A DNA stretch of 64,000 bases, taken from NCBI RefSeq assembly GCF_001500025.1, contig NZ_LQIW01000007.1, forward strand, positions 51,359-115,358. The letters run 5' to 3'. This stretch comes from Mycobacterium sp. IS-1590 (GTDB lineage Bacteria > Actinomycetota > Actinomycetes > Mycobacteriales > Mycobacteriaceae). Within the stretch, counting starts at the first letter, position 1. Each line of letters starts with the position of its first letter. The notes under the pieces were generated by a model. That model had not been told where the DNA came from. It did not search any database and was given only the letters and a program-made list of their open reading frames with translations. Made by a program: the position numbers and the translations under genes. Of the stretch, positions 27,964 to 37,083 are shown piece after piece.

Positions 27964-28641
27964 TCACCGGCACGAACCGAGATACGCCTCGCACAGCGGG
28001 GCCGCCAGCGCGTCGAGAACCTGCGCGTCGGGCACCGCCGGCCAGGGCACCTGCAGCGGCAGCGTCGACCACAGCGCGAGTTCGACGACGCTGCCGCTGG
28101 TGGGGTGGGCCAACAGGTACTGACGCACCACCTTCTGCCCGGCGACGCTGATCACCGCGGCCAGCCGCTCGGGATCGGCCGTCGTGATCGACGGCGACAC
28201 CAGCGGTGCGGTCAGCTGGCAGGTACGCAGTCGGGTCTGCGCCGAATCGAGCACCGAGCGGACGAGGGGTCCGTTGTAGGCCACATCACCGCGCCAGTGC
28301 AGCACCTGCGCCCGCAGTTGCCACTGACCAGCCGGATTGGTGACCTGCGCCTTGGCCGCGACGACGTAGTCGCGCGGGTCGCCCGGCAGCGGCGGGCCGG
28401 CGCAGAGCTCCTCGAACAGAAACCGCGGCGCCGGCGCGTTGACGGCCAGGCCCGCCAGCCCCGGCCAGCGGTACACCGGGAACAGGGGAAGCGCGTCGGA
28501 CTGCGGCCATGCGACGTCGGGAATCGCGTCGCAGATCGGCGGGCACACGCCCGGTACCGCCCGGCCCGACGGCGCGGCCGCGGGGCCGGCGGTCAGCGCC
28601 AGGCCGAACGTCGCGAGGGCCACCGCAAGCACCAATCGCAC
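27964..28641 (-). CDS. Exported protein of unknown function
   Basis: 225 aa with a Sec signal peptide (MRLVLAVALATFGLALTAGP, AAA cleavage region). The mature part has several cysteines likely oxidised outside the cell (PGVCPPICDA, EELCAGPP, RTCQLTAP, APLCEAYLGSCR) and an ATP- or metal-site is not evident. It looks like the ATPase-unrelated mycobacterial secreted family near Rv0787 (weak recollection). GTG 28641 start; head-to-head with the MBL-fold gene. No function can be assigned. Confidence 0.75.
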   Translation of the reverse strand: MRLVLAVALATFGLALTAGPAAAPSGRAVPGVCPPICDAIPDVAWPQSDALPLFPVYRWPGLAGLAVNAPAPRFLFEELCAGPPLPGDPRDYVVAAKAQVTNPAGQWQLRAQVLHWRGDVAYNGPLVRSVLDSAQTRLRTCQLTAPLVSPSITTADPERLAAVISVAGQKVVRQYLLAHPTSGSVVELALWSTLPLQVPWPAVPDAQVLDALAAPLCEAYLGSCR

Positions 28642-28687
28642 GACTCAAGTACCCCCTGAAGACGGCCTGCGCCGCCACAATATAGGC

Positions 28688-29341
28688 ATGCAATTGACCC
28701 ATTTCGGACATTCATGCTTACTGGCCAATTTCAAGAGCGAATCCGGTGGACAAGCATCGATCTTGTTCGATCCGGGCGTCTTCTCGCACGGATTCGAGGG
28801 CATCACCGGTCTGTCGGCGATCCTGATCACCCACCAGCATCCCGATCACGCCGACACCGACCGGCTGCCCGCGCTGCTCGAGGCCAACCCCCAGGCCGCG
28901 CTGTACGCCGACCCGCAGACCGCCGCGCAGCTCGGCGACCGGTGGCGCGCGGTCAACGTCGGCGACGTCCTGACCATCGACCATTTGACCGTGCGCGGCG
29001 TCGGCGGCAAGCACGCGGTGATCCACCCGGAGATCCCGGTCATCGACAACATCTCCTACCTCGTCGATGACGGCACCCACCGCGCCCGGCTGATGCATCC
29101 CGGCGACGCCCTGTACGCGCCGGGCGAACCGGTCGACGTGCTCGCCACGCCCGCCGCGGCGCCGTGGATGAAGATCTCCGAGGCGGTGGACTACCTGCGC
29201 GCGGTGGCGCCGACGCACGCGGTGCCCATCCACCAGGGCATCATCGATCCGAGTGCCCGCGGGATCTTCTACGGCCGGCTCACCGAGATGACCGACACCG
29301 ATTTCCAGGTGCTCGAACCCGAGGACGGCACCCAGTTCTGA
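28688..29341 (+). CDS. MBL-fold metal-dependent hydrolase
   Basis: 217 aa of the UlaG/YtnP-like beta-lactamase fold. HFGHSC near the N-terminus, metal motif THQHPDHADT (His-x-His-x-Asp-His), then MHPGDAL and a C-terminal VPIHQG provide the usual zinc ligands. The start is ATG 28688; the longer frame overlaps the divergent gene. It resembles Rv0786c (recalled). Substrate unknown. Its stop is 1 bp from the convergent flavoprotein stop. Confidence 0.85.
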   Translation: MQLTHFGHSCLLANFKSESGGQASILFDPGVFSHGFEGITGLSAILITHQHPDHADTDRLPALLEANPQAALYADPQTAAQLGDRWRAVNVGDVLTIDHLTVRGVGGKHAVIHPEIPVIDNISYLVDDGTHRARLMHPGDALYAPGEPVDVLATPAAAPWMKISEAVDYLRAVAPTHAVPIHQGIIDPSARGIFYGRLTEMTDTDFQVLEPEDGTQF

Positions 29342-29342
29342 G

Positions 29343-30980
29343 TCAGGCCGTGTCGCGCGCGGCCGCACGTCCCGCCGCACGTCCGGAGAACACACAGCCG
29401 CCGAGGAAGGTGCCCTCCAGCGACCGGTAGCCGTGCACACCGCCGCCGCCGAAACCCGCCGCCTCGCCCGCGGCGAACAGGCCGTCGAACACATCGCCGC
29501 CGGGTTTGAGCACGCGCGCATCGAGATCGGTTTCCAACCCGCCCAACGATTTTCGCGTCAGAATGTGCAGCTTCACCGCGATCAGCGGCCCGGCTTTGGG
29601 GTCGGTCAGGCGGTGCGGCGCCACGACGCGGCTGACCCGATCGCCGAGATAGTTGCGTGCGACCCGGATCGAGGCGATCTGCATGTCCTTGGTGAACTTG
29701 TTGGCGACCTCCCGGTCACGCGCGGTGACCTCGGCCTCGACCGTCGCGTAATCCAGCGGCAGCACGTCGGGCACGGCGTTCATCGCCGAGACCAGACCGC
29801 GCAACGAATCCGCGCTGACGAAATCGACGCCGCGGTCGACGAACGCCTGCACGGGCGCGGGCGCCCCGGGACGGACCCGGGACAACACGTCGCGGATGCT
29901 GCGACCGGTCAGGTCCGGGTTCTGCTCCTGACCCGACAGCGCGAACTCCTTGGCGATGATCCGGGCGTTGAGGATGAACCACGTGTAGTCCTGACCCGTC
30001 TGCGCGATGTGCTCCAGCGTGCCGAGCGTGTCGAAACCCGGGTACAGCGGTGACGGCAGGCGATTGCCGTTGGCGTCCAACCACAGTGACGAGGGCCCGG
30101 GCAGGATGCGGATGCCGTGCAGCGGCCAGATCGGGTCGTAGTTGGTGATGCCCTCGGTGTAGTGCCACATGCGGTCGCTGTTGATCACCCGTGCCCCCGC
30201 AGCCTCGGTGATGCCGATCATGCGCCCGTCGACGTGGGCGGGCACACCGGACAGCAGTTGTTCGGGTACGCGGCCCATCCGTTTGGGCCAGTTCTGCCGC
30301 ACCAGGTCGTGGTTGCCGCCGATGCCGCCGCTGGCGACGATCACCGCTTGTGCGCGAAACTCAAACTCTCCGGCGGGCTCTCGCGACGTGGCGACACCTC
30401 GGGGCGCGTCCGACGGCTCGAGCACCGTTCCGCGCACGCCGACGACGGCGCCGTTCTCGACGATGAGCTCGTCCACCCGGTGCCGGTGCGCGTACCGGGC
30501 GCGTCCGGTCAGGCGGCGCGCGAAGATGTCGACGATCGCGGGGCCGGTGCCCCAGGTGATGTGGAATCGCGGTACCGAATTGCCGTGTCCGCGCGCGTCG
30601 TATCCGCCGCGCTCGGCCCACCCGACGAGGGGAAAGGTCTGTAGACCGCGCTCACGCAGCCAGCCGCGCTTCTCGCCGGCGGCGAAATCGACGTAGGCAT
30701 ACGCCCATTGGCGCGGCCAATGGTCCTCTGGCCGGTCGAATCCCGCCGAGCCGAGCCAGTCCTGGAGCGCCAACTCGTGGCTGTCGCGGATACCCAGCCG
30801 CCGTTGCTCCGGGCTGTCGACGAAGAACAGCCCGCCGAACGACCAGAATGCCTGAGCGCCGATGTTGTTGGCGTTCTCCTGGTCGACAATCAGTACGCGG
30901 CGCCCGCGGTCGACAAGCTCGCAGGCGGCCACCAGTCCCGCCAGCCCGGCTCCGACGACGATGACATCAGCATCAGCCAT
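29343..30980 (-). CDS. FAD-binding dehydrogenase, 3-ketosteroid-delta1-dehydrogenase-like
   Basis: 545 aa from ATG 30980. FAD-binding Rossmann motif VIVVGAGLAGLVAACELVDRG at the N-terminus; ASGGIGGNHDLVRQNWP; and C-terminal GLFAAGEAAGFGGGGVHGYRSLEGTFLGG, the FAD_binding_2 closing motif shared with KstD and fumarate-reductase-like proteins. It is annotated in mycobacteria as FAD-binding dehydrogenase (Rv0785, recalled); steroid dehydrogenation is possible but not shown by residues seen here. ATG 30980, rather than the upstream in-frame 30989, is supported by TAACGT 7 nt upstream. Confidence 0.85.
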   Translation of the reverse strand: MADADVIVVGAGLAGLVAACELVDRGRRVLIVDQENANNIGAQAFWSFGGLFFVDSPEQRRLGIRDSHELALQDWLGSAGFDRPEDHWPRQWAYAYVDFAAGEKRGWLRERGLQTFPLVGWAERGGYDARGHGNSVPRFHITWGTGPAIVDIFARRLTGRARYAHRHRVDELIVENGAVVGVRGTVLEPSDAPRGVATSREPAGEFEFRAQAVIVASGGIGGNHDLVRQNWPKRMGRVPEQLLSGVPAHVDGRMIGITEAAGARVINSDRMWHYTEGITNYDPIWPLHGIRILPGPSSLWLDANGNRLPSPLYPGFDTLGTLEHIAQTGQDYTWFILNARIIAKEFALSGQEQNPDLTGRSIRDVLSRVRPGAPAPVQAFVDRGVDFVSADSLRGLVSAMNAVPDVLPLDYATVEAEVTARDREVANKFTKDMQIASIRVARNYLGDRVSRVVAPHRLTDPKAGPLIAVKLHILTRKSLGGLETDLDARVLKPGGDVFDGLFAAGEAAGFGGGGVHGYRSLEGTFLGGCVFSGRAAGRAAARDTA

Positions 30981-30987
30981 GACCGCC

Positions 30988-30993
30988 ACGTTA
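30988..30993 (-). promoter_or_regulatory. -10 box, leaderless flavoprotein transcript
   Basis: TAACGT on the minus strand, 7 nt before ATG 30980. Confidence 0.6.
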
Positions 30994-31004
30994 GCGGGCT
31001 GGCG

Positions 31005-31709
31005 CTACGCGGCAGCGGTCATTACGGAGTCGGGACGCCATTTGTAGACATCCGGCTCGCAGCCGTGCATGAGCGCGAGGTCGACGGCGTCGAGCGCCGC
31101 GCGTCGCGTGCCCGGCCTGCGCAGGTGCCGGGCGGCGACCGCGACTCGCACGATTCCGCCCCGCCGGGCCGTCCGCTCGGCGGATAACACCAACGTGCGG
31201 CACCACCACGGTTCGCTGAGGAAACCTTCACCGATGCCGAGCACACGCGATCGCACGGCCGTTCCCCGGACCAGGTCGGTGATGTCGGTCAGCCCGGCGA
31301 GCACGCGAAAGCCCTTGCGAGGCAGCATCAACTCGGTGCCGCGCGATACCGCCCATCCCGGCGCCGCGAACAGCCGGGTGCGCAGACCCACGTGCTCCAT
31401 CATGCGGTCGGCGGCCGTCAACCGCAGGCCGGCCTCGTGTGCGGGCAGTGCCGCGAATTCCCCGCGACGGTTCTTGGTGGCGGCGTCGTCGAAGCCGTGC
31501 AACACGATGGCGTCACCGGTGTGGTTGCGGGCGGCGAGCCATTCGACGGTGGCGGCGTCCTCCTCGAGCCGATAGCCGCCTCTGATCCTGGGCGCCACCA
31601 GAAACGAGACCGGCACACCACGCGCGTCGAGATGCGAACAGAAGTCCGCAACGTCGGGCATCGTGCGATCGGTGATGCCGGAGACGGAGACGATCAGCTG
31701 TCCAGCCAC
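31005..31709 (-). CDS. DUF2334 polysaccharide-deacetylase-like protein
   Basis: 234 aa. NodB-related beta/alpha barrel: LIVSVSGITDRTMPDVADFC, VPVSFLVAPRIRGGY, AIVLHGFDD, and TRLFAAPGWAVSRGTELML. The LHGFDD segment is the DUF2334 equivalent of a metal/catalytic loop; a full deacetylase metal triad is not clear. It is probably the Rv0784-type protein (recalled). GTG 31709 is immediately preceded by a 53-bp inverted repeat. Role may be in cell-wall glycan or N-acetyl group processing (inference). Confidence 0.75.
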   Translation of the reverse strand: MAGQLIVSVSGITDRTMPDVADFCSHLDARGVPVSFLVAPRIRGGYRLEEDAATVEWLAARNHTGDAIVLHGFDDAATKNRRGEFAALPAHEAGLRLTAADRMMEHVGLRTRLFAAPGWAVSRGTELMLPRKGFRVLAGLTDITDLVRGTAVRSRVLGIGEGFLSEPWWCRTLVLSAERTARRGGIVRVAVAARHLRRPGTRRAALDAVDLALMHGCEPDVYKWRPDSVMTAAA

Positions 31710-31762
31710 GCCGTCAGTGTGGCGGCGTCAGGTGTCGCAACGGTTTACAACACACTGACGGC
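31710..31762. repeat. 53-bp long-loop inverted repeat
   Basis: Perfect 12-bp arms 31710-31721 (GCCGTCAGTGTG) and 31751-31762 (CACACTGACGGC), loop 29 nt, in the gap between glutathione peroxidase and the DUF2334 gene and abutting the latter's start codon. Confidence 0.75.
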
Positions 31763-31778
31763 AGGTGGCCATCGGCGG

Positions 31779-32276
31779 CTATCGCGGCAGCACGTCCTTG
31801 ATGGCCGCGATCACCTCGGGAGCGTCGGGTTCGGTGCGCGGCCGGAACCGCCTGACGACCGTTCCACCTGGTGCGAGCAGGAACTTCTCGAAGTTCCACT
31901 GGATGTCGCCGGCCTCACCGCTGTCGTCGGGGGTCTTGGTCAACTCGGCGAACAGCGGGTGCCGGTCGGCGCCGTTGACGTCGGTCTTGGCCAGCAAGGG
32001 GAACGTCACGCCGTACGTCGTCGAGCAGAACTCCTGGATCTCCTCGGCCGTACCGGGCTCCTGGCCCATGAACTGGTTGCACGGCACGCCGATCACGGTG
32101 AGCCCGCGGTCGCCGTAGTCCTTGGCCAGCTGTTCGAGCGCGGTGTATTGCGGTGTCAGGCCGCATTTGGAGGCGACGTTGACAACCAGAGCGGCGCCGT
32201 CGGCCAGTTCGCCGAGCGTGGTGTCGCGGCCGTCGAGGGTGGTCACAGCGATGTCGGTCAGCGGGGTCTCGGTCAT
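31779..32276 (-). CDS. Glutathione-peroxidase-family (Cys-type) peroxidase
   Basis: 165 aa. Peroxidatic Cys in VNVASKCGLTPQY; the catalytic Gln and Trp/Asn are in VIGVPCNQFMGQEPG and IQWNFEKFL. Resolving Cys could be the one in PCNQF, as in thioredoxin-dependent GPx. Mycobacteria lack glutathione, so reduction by thioredoxin or mycothiol systems is inferred. It follows the TetR gene by 9 bp in the same direction. Confidence 0.93.
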   Translation of the reverse strand: MTETPLTDIAVTTLDGRDTTLGELADGAALVVNVASKCGLTPQYTALEQLAKDYGDRGLTVIGVPCNQFMGQEPGTAEEIQEFCSTTYGVTFPLLAKTDVNGADRHPLFAELTKTPDDSGEAGDIQWNFEKFLLAPGGTVVRRFRPRTEPDAPEVIAAIKDVLPR

Positions 32277-32285
32277 GCCCGCACG

Positions 32286-32843
32286 TTACCCGGTCTCGAA
32301 CAGCATGCCCGCGACCCGGTGCACGGCCGCGATCGGATCACCGTCGGCGTCGATCGCCTTGTTGAGCCACAGCAGCGAAAAGCCGTGCACCAGTGACCAG
32401 GCCGCGAGCGCAGCGGCCTGAGGGTCCCGCGCGGCGCGAGGGTCGCCGAGGGTGCCGACACCGTGCCTCAGTTCATGGCCCGCCGCGTCCCGGGCCGCCT
32501 TCAACTCCTCGTCGTTCGGATCGACGAGCGAGCGGTCGAACATGACCGCGTAATGCCCGGGATGGTCGAGCGCGAAGCGCACGTACGCCAGTGCCGCGTC
32601 GATGAATTCCGGCGTCGCCTCGGCGAGCGCCGCGGCCAGCTTGCGCCACCCCTCCGTGGCCAGTGCGGTGAACAGTCCGCGCCGATCGGTGAAGTGGTGC
32701 GCGGGCGCGGCATGCGACACCCCCGCGACCCGCGCGAGCTCTCGCAACGAGACCCCGTCGGCGCCGCGCTCGGCGACCAGGGTCGCCGCCTCCGCGAGGA
32801 TGACGGCCTTCAGATCGCCGTGGTGGTAGGACGCCCTGCTCAT
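32286..32843 (-). CDS. TetR-family regulator
   Basis: 185 aa. The N-terminal HTH (about residues 8-55) reads ILAEAATLVAERGADGVSLRELARVAGVSHAAPAHHFTDRRGL, close to TetR_N with an unusual Ala-Pro-Ala recognition helix end; the C-terminal ligand domain contains HPGHYAVMFDRSLVDP (WHG-type). Divergent from a DoxX-like gene across a strongly symmetric promoter region (32862-32915). Probably autoregulates and controls doxX and the downstream peroxidase gene. Confidence 0.9.
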   Translation of the reverse strand: MSRASYHHGDLKAVILAEAATLVAERGADGVSLRELARVAGVSHAAPAHHFTDRRGLFTALATEGWRKLAAALAEATPEFIDAALAYVRFALDHPGHYAVMFDRSLVDPNDEELKAARDAAGHELRHGVGTLGDPRAARDPQAAALAAWSLVHGFSLLWLNKAIDADGDPIAAVHRVAGMLFETG

Positions 32844-32861
32844 CCGGCCATCATAGCGGAC

Positions 32862-32915
32862 ATCTTGACACTGGCTAGATTCCTACCTACATTCGGAACT
32901 AGTCACTGTCAAGAT
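32862..32915. promoter_or_regulatory. Mirrored divergent promoters with palindromic operator (TetR/doxX)
   Basis: Left arm 32862-32883 and right arm 32895-32915 form an imperfect inverted repeat sharing ATCTTGACA and CTAGNTTCC. Plus strand: TTGACA (32865-32870), 17-nt spacer, TACATT (32888-32893). Minus strand: TTGACA (32912-32907), 17-nt spacer, TAGGTA (32889-32884). The two -10 boxes overlap, so the promoters compete, and the symmetric arms are natural TetR-binding sites. Confidence 0.75.
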
Positions 32916-32925
32916 TGGAGTAGCC

Positions 32926-33375
32926 ATGGCCGTGCTCGTCACGCTGATACTCGGAACGCTCGGCGCACGCCTGGTCGGCTGGCTGGGCCTGGAATACGTG
33001 GACAGCTGGCCGGCTGCCGTCGCCGTCGGGCTGGCCGCGATGTTCGCGCTCACCGGGGTCGCGCATTTCGTGAACCCGCTGCGCCGCGACATGATCGCGA
33101 TCGTCCCGCCGCGACTGCCCGCCCCGGCATTGTTGGTCACCGTCACCGGAGTGCTCGAACTTCTCGGCGCGGCAGGTCTGCTCTACCCGCCCACGCGGGC
33201 CGCCGCAGCGGTCGGGCTTTTCACGCTGATGCTCGCGATGTTCCCGGCCAACGTCTATGCGTCGCGCATGCCCGACCCGCCGAAGTCGATGACCACCCGG
33301 CTGGATCTGCGTGCCGCCGAGCAGATCCTGTTCCTAGGGGCGGCGCTCGTGATCGGCTTGGGCAGCGTCCAGTAG
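32926..33375 (+). CDS. DoxX-family membrane protein
   Basis: 149 aa, four TM segments: VLVTLILGTLGARLVGWL, AAVAVGLAAMFALTGVAHFV, LVTVTGVLELLGAAGLLY and AVGLFTLMLAMFPANVYA, then [15 protein letters not shown] at the end. DoxX-like proteins in mycobacteria link to redox and thiol stress (MRC complex, family knowledge). GGAG 6 nt before ATG 32926 supports the start. Its last 42 bp overlap the convergent oligopeptidase gene. Confidence 0.85.
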   Translation: MAVLVTLILGTLGARLVGWLGLEYVDSWPAAVAVGLAAMFALTGVAHFVNPLRRDMIAIVPPRLPAPALLVTVTGVLELLGAAGLLYPPTRAAAAVGLFTLMLAMFPANVYASRMPDPPKSMTTRLDLRAAEQILFLGAALVIGLGSVQ

Positions 33376-35472
33376 CCAGGCGTACTGGAAAGCGGTCTCC
33401 TTCCAGCGTTCATATCGACCGCTGATACCCCCGTGGCCGGCATTCATCTCCGTCTTCAGCAGCACGGGATGTCCGTCGGTCTTGGTGTGGCGCAGTGCGG
33501 CAACCCATTTCGCCGGCTCGACGTAGTACACGCGGGTGTCGTTGAGCGACGTCATGGCCAGTATGCGCGGGTAGTTTCTGGGCTCGACGTTCTCGTAGGG
33601 CGAGTAGGACTTCATGTATTCGTAGACGTCCTTGCTCTCCAACGGGTTTCCCCACTCGTCCCACTCGGTGACCGTGAGCGGCAACGACGGGTCGAGGATG
33701 GTGGTGAGCGGGTCGACGAACGGCACCACCGCGAGGACACCGGCGAACAACTGCGGAGCCATGTTGGTGACGGCGCCGACGAGCAGTCCGCCGGCGCTGC
33801 CTCCGTAGGCCACCAGATTTTCCGGGCGGGTGACATCGGTTTGCACGAGATGCATTGCGACGTCGATGAAGTCGGTGAAGCTGTTCTTCTTCTCGAGCAT
33901 CTTGCCGTGCTCGTACCAGGGTCGGCCGAGCTCGCCGCCGCCCCGCACATGTGCGACCGCGAAGATCATCCCGCGGTCGAGCAGCGACAGTCGTGCGATG
34001 GAGAACCGCGGATCTTCGCAGGCCTCGTACGCACCGTAGCCGTACAGCAGCGTGGGCGCCGGATACTGCAGGCCGATCTTGTGCACGATCGAGATCGGTA
34101 TCCGCACCCCGTCCTGCGCGATCGCCCAATCCCGGCGCTCGACATAGTCTTCGGGTCGGTAGTCGCCGAGCACCGGCTGCTCGCGTAGCAGCGTCCGTTC
34201 GCCGGTGGCCAGGTCGACGTCGTAGATGCGCACCGGTGTGGTGTAGGAGGTGGCGCCGATGCGCAGTTTGGGTGCGCTCCAGTTGGGGTTGGCGCTCAGC
34301 CCCGCCGACGTCAGCTCGGACTCGAAGGTGAAGTCCTCGGGACGGCCGTACTCACCGCTTGGGTGAAGGGGCCAGAGCTGGATCCTCGGCAGCGCCTCGC
34401 TGCGGTAGCTCACGACGAGGTGTCCGTCGAACGCGTCCACGGAGTCGAGGCGGACGTCGTCGCGATGTTCGATCAGGGTGCGCACGGCGGTGGGGTCGCC
34501 GACGGGCGCCTCGACCAGGGTGAAGTTTTCGGCACCGTCGTTGTGCAGGATGAGAAATCGGTCCTCACCGCCCACGACGGCGTGCTCGACGGAGTACTCG
34601 ACGAGGTCGCGGCGCGGCCACACGACCGTGAATTCGGCTTCCGGATCGGTCGCGTCGGCGTAGCGCACTTCGGAGGTGACGGCGCTGCCCGCGGCGATGA
34701 TGACGTATTTGTCGCTGCGGGTGCGTCCGACGCCGAGCCAGTACCGTTCGTCGGGCTCGTGGTAGACCTTCTGCGCGGGCAGGCCCGAGCCGAGGCGGTG
34801 CCGCCAGATGGTGTCGGGACGCCACGCCTCGTCGAGGGTGGAGTAGTAGAGGGTTCGGTTGTCGGCGGCCCACGTCGCGCCGGGGCCGATACCGGCGATG
34901 GTGTCCTCGTACAGCTCGCCGGTCGTCAAGTTCTTGAACCGCAGCGTGTACCGTTCGTCGCCCTTGAGGTCGACCGAATAGGCGAGGATGTTTCCGTCCA
35001 GGCTGACCGAGGCGGCGCCCAGCGAGAAGAACTCGTGACCTTCGGCCTCGACGTTCTCGTCGAGCAGTACCTGCTCGCCGGGGATCTCGGTGTTCTCGTC
35101 GAGCACCGGGGGCGTCCAGTCGTCGGGATCGGCGACGGGACAACGGCAGTGCACGCTGTACTGCTTTCCCTCGAAGCTGCGACCGTAGTACCACCATGCG
35201 TCGCGCCGGGTCGGCACGGACAGGTCGGTTTCCTTGGTGCGGGCTTTGATCTCGTCGAAGATGGCCTGCCGCAAGGGCGCAAGGTGCTCGGTGACATGCT
35301 CGGTGTAGGCGTTCTCCGCCTCGAGATGCGCGATCACCTCGGGATTGTTCTTGTCGCGCAGCCACTCGTAGGGATCACAGAAGACGTCGCCGTGATGTTC
35401 GCGCCTGGTGTCGACGCGCTTGGCCACCGGCGGCTTCATCATCTGTTGATTCGCTCCGCAAACGTCGCTCAT
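33334..35472 (-). CDS. ptrB: Oligopeptidase B (S9A serine peptidase)
   Basis: 712 aa, full-length. N-terminal seven-bladed propeller gating domain and C-terminal alpha/beta-hydrolase with [18 protein letters not shown], catalytic Ser559 in [12 protein letters not shown] and the His in [15 protein letters not shown]. It cleaves small peptides after basic residues in the cytosol. In M. tuberculosis H37Rv the gene is annotated in two pieces (ptrBa/ptrBb, recalled); here it is intact. The ATG overlaps the purC stop (ATGA). The 3' end overlaps doxX on the other strand. Confidence 0.95.
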   Translation of the reverse strand: MSDVCGANQQMMKPPVAKRVDTRREHHGDVFCDPYEWLRDKNNPEVIAHLEAENAYTEHVTEHLAPLRQAIFDEIKARTKETDLSVPTRRDAWWYYGRSFEGKQYSVHCRCPVADPDDWTPPVLDENTEIPGEQVLLDENVEAEGHEFFSLGAASVSLDGNILAYSVDLKGDERYTLRFKNLTTGELYEDTIAGIGPGATWAADNRTLYYSTLDEAWRPDTIWRHRLGSGLPAQKVYHEPDERYWLGVGRTRSDKYVIIAAGSAVTSEVRYADATDPEAEFTVVWPRRDLVEYSVEHAVVGGEDRFLILHNDGAENFTLVEAPVGDPTAVRTLIEHRDDVRLDSVDAFDGHLVVSYRSEALPRIQLWPLHPSGEYGRPEDFTFESELTSAGLSANPNWSAPKLRIGATSYTTPVRIYDVDLATGERTLLREQPVLGDYRPEDYVERRDWAIAQDGVRIPISIVHKIGLQYPAPTLLYGYGAYEACEDPRFSIARLSLLDRGMIFAVAHVRGGGELGRPWYEHGKMLEKKNSFTDFIDVAMHLVQTDVTRPENLVAYGGSAGGLLVGAVTNMAPQLFAGVLAVVPFVDPLTTILDPSLPLTVTEWDEWGNPLESKDVYEYMKSYSPYENVEPRNYPRILAMTSLNDTRVYYVEPAKWVAALRHTKTDGHPVLLKTEMNAGHGGISGRYERWKETAFQYAWLLDAAQADHERRP

Positions 35473-36368
35473 GCACCGATCCAGTCGTCGAACTTGCGCC
35501 CCGAAATGCGTTCGTAGGCCTCGATGTAGCGCGCGCGGGTGGATTCGACGACATCCGGTGGTAACGGCGGTGGAGGTGTGTCACCGGTGCGGTCCCAGCC
35601 GGACTCCTCAGAGGTGAGCCAGTTGCGGACGAACTGCTTGTCGAAGCTGTTCTGCACAACGCCTTCTTTCCAGTCGTCGGCGCGCCAGTACCTGCTCGAA
35701 TCGGGGGTGAACACCTCGTCGGCCAGCCGCAATTCACCGTCCGCGTCGACGCCGAACTCGAACTTGGTGTCGGCGACGATGATTCCCGTGGTCAGCGCAT
35801 GCTCGGCGCCGCGGCGGTAGGTCTCCAATGTCCGATCACGCAGTTGTTCGGCCCGCTGCGCACCGATCAGCTCGACCACATCGTAGAACGAGATGTTCTC
35901 ATCATGTTGTCCCAGTTCGGCTTTGGTCGCCGGGGTGAACAGCGGCTCGTCGAACTTGCTGGCCTCGACCAGCCCGCCGGGAAGCGGAATACCGCATACG
36001 GCGCCCGTCTTCTGGTAGTCGATGAGCCCCGAACCGGTGAGGTAGCCGCGGGCCACCGCCTCCACCGGCAACATCTCGAGTTCCTGCACCACCAGCGCGC
36101 GCCCGAGCACGTCGGCGGGGATGCGCTTGTCATCGGGTGGACCGGCGAGGTGGTTGGGCGTGCCCGCGGTCCGATGCAACAGGTCGAAGAAGTACACGCT
36201 CATCGCCGTCAGGATGCGGCCCTTGTCGGGGATCAACGAGTCGAGGACGTAGTCGTAGGCCGAGATGCGGTCGCTGGCCACGAAGAGCAGCGTCTCGTCG
36301 TCCACGCGATACAGTTCGCGAACCTTGCCGCTGGCCAGATGTTGGTAGTCGGACAGAGCGGGGCGCAT
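35469..36368 (-). CDS. purC: SAICAR synthetase
   Basis: 299 aa. Condenses CAIR with aspartate (purine pathway). Signatures: [42 protein letters not shown] and [23 protein letters not shown]. Leaderless ATG 36368 with TAGGCT 6 nt upstream. Translationally coupled to ptrB. Confidence 0.97.
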   Translation of the reverse strand: MRPALSDYQHLASGKVRELYRVDDETLLFVASDRISAYDYVLDSLIPDKGRILTAMSVYFFDLLHRTAGTPNHLAGPPDDKRIPADVLGRALVVQELEMLPVEAVARGYLTGSGLIDYQKTGAVCGIPLPGGLVEASKFDEPLFTPATKAELGQHDENISFYDVVELIGAQRAEQLRDRTLETYRRGAEHALTTGIIVADTKFEFGVDADGELRLADEVFTPDSSRYWRADDWKEGVVQNSFDKQFVRNWLTSEESGWDRTGDTPPPPLPPDVVESTRARYIEAYERISGRKFDDWIGA

Positions 36369-36374
36369 CGGGCC

Positions 36375-36380
36375 AGCCTA
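36375..36380 (-). promoter_or_regulatory. -10 box, leaderless purC transcript
   Basis: TAGGCT on the minus strand, 6 nt before ATG 36368. Confidence 0.68.
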
Positions 36381-36399
36381 TCGGGCAGCATCTACAGCC

Positions 36400-37017
36400 A
36401 TGACTTCGCGGTTTATCCCCTACGCCACCACACCGTCGCGGATCTTGGCACAGCTCGTCAGCGACTTCGTCGTGGTCGCCTGGTCCACGGTGTGGGTGTT
36501 GGTCGGCATGGCTGTGCACTCGGCGGTCTCCACCATCGCCGCGGTGGGCCGCCAGGTCGAGACCGGCGCCAACGGCGTCGCCGACAACCTCGACGCGGCG
36601 GGCGAGCGCACCGACGACTTCCCGCTCGTCGGCGACGCCCTCAGCAAGCCGTTGCGGGCCGCGAGTGAGGCCGCGCTCGACATCGCCGGCGCCGGTCACA
36701 GCCTCGACACCACGGCCTCGTGGTTGGCGTGGGTGCTGGCACTGGCGGTGGCCGCGCCGCCGATCCTGTTCGTCGCCATGCCCTGGCTGTACCTTCGGCT
36801 GCGGTTCTTCCGCCGCAAGTGGACCGCGATCACGCTGGCCCGCACCCCCGCGGGCGAGCAGCTGTTGGCGCTGAGAGCGCTGGCCAACCGTCCGCTGGCC
36901 AAGCTGGTGGCCGTGCACGCCGACCCCGTCGAGGCGTGGCGCATGCACGACGCCGACGCGATCCGCGGCCTGGCCACGCTGGAGTTGCGCTCCTCAGGCG
37001 TCGCCCGCCACCTCTAG
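36400..37017 (+). CDS. Two-TM membrane protein (Rv0779c-like)
   Basis: 205 aa. TM1 around residues 22-45 (DFVVVAWSTVWVLVGMAVHSAV), an extracytoplasmic or cytoplasmic loop with VGRQVETGANGVADNLDAAG (coiled amphipathic), TM2 around 108-130 (WLAWVLALAVAAPPILFVAMP), then a basic cytosolic-looking tail. No enzymatic motif. Matches the conserved mycobacterial membrane protein next to purC (Rv0779c, recalled). Function unknown. Confidence 0.8.
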   Translation: MTSRFIPYATTPSRILAQLVSDFVVVAWSTVWVLVGMAVHSAVSTIAAVGRQVETGANGVADNLDAAGERTDDFPLVGDALSKPLRAASEAALDIAGAGHSLDTTASWLAWVLALAVAAPPILFVAMPWLYLRLRFFRRKWTAITLARTPAGEQLLALRALANRPLAKLVAVHADPVEAWRMHDADAIRGLATLELRSSGVARHL

Positions 37018-37030
37018 CGGCTCCGCCGCC

Positions 37031-37083
37031 GCGATTTGTGAGTGATTCCGATCGCTCACCGAACGTTTTCACTCACAAATCGC
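37031..37083. repeat. 53-bp long-loop inverted repeat
   Basis: Perfect 14-bp arms 37031-37044 (GCGATTTGTGAGTG) and 37070-37083 (CACTCACAAATCGC), loop 25 nt. It ends directly at ATG 37084 of the following gene, so it could act as an operator or as an mRNA structure at the start codon. Confidence 0.78.

Noticed and set aside
37042..37083. GTG 37042 as the start of the DUF559 gene
   Set aside because: It would place the first 14 codons in a perfect inverted repeat and encode a non-family N-terminus; ATG 37084 directly follows the repeat and is preferred.
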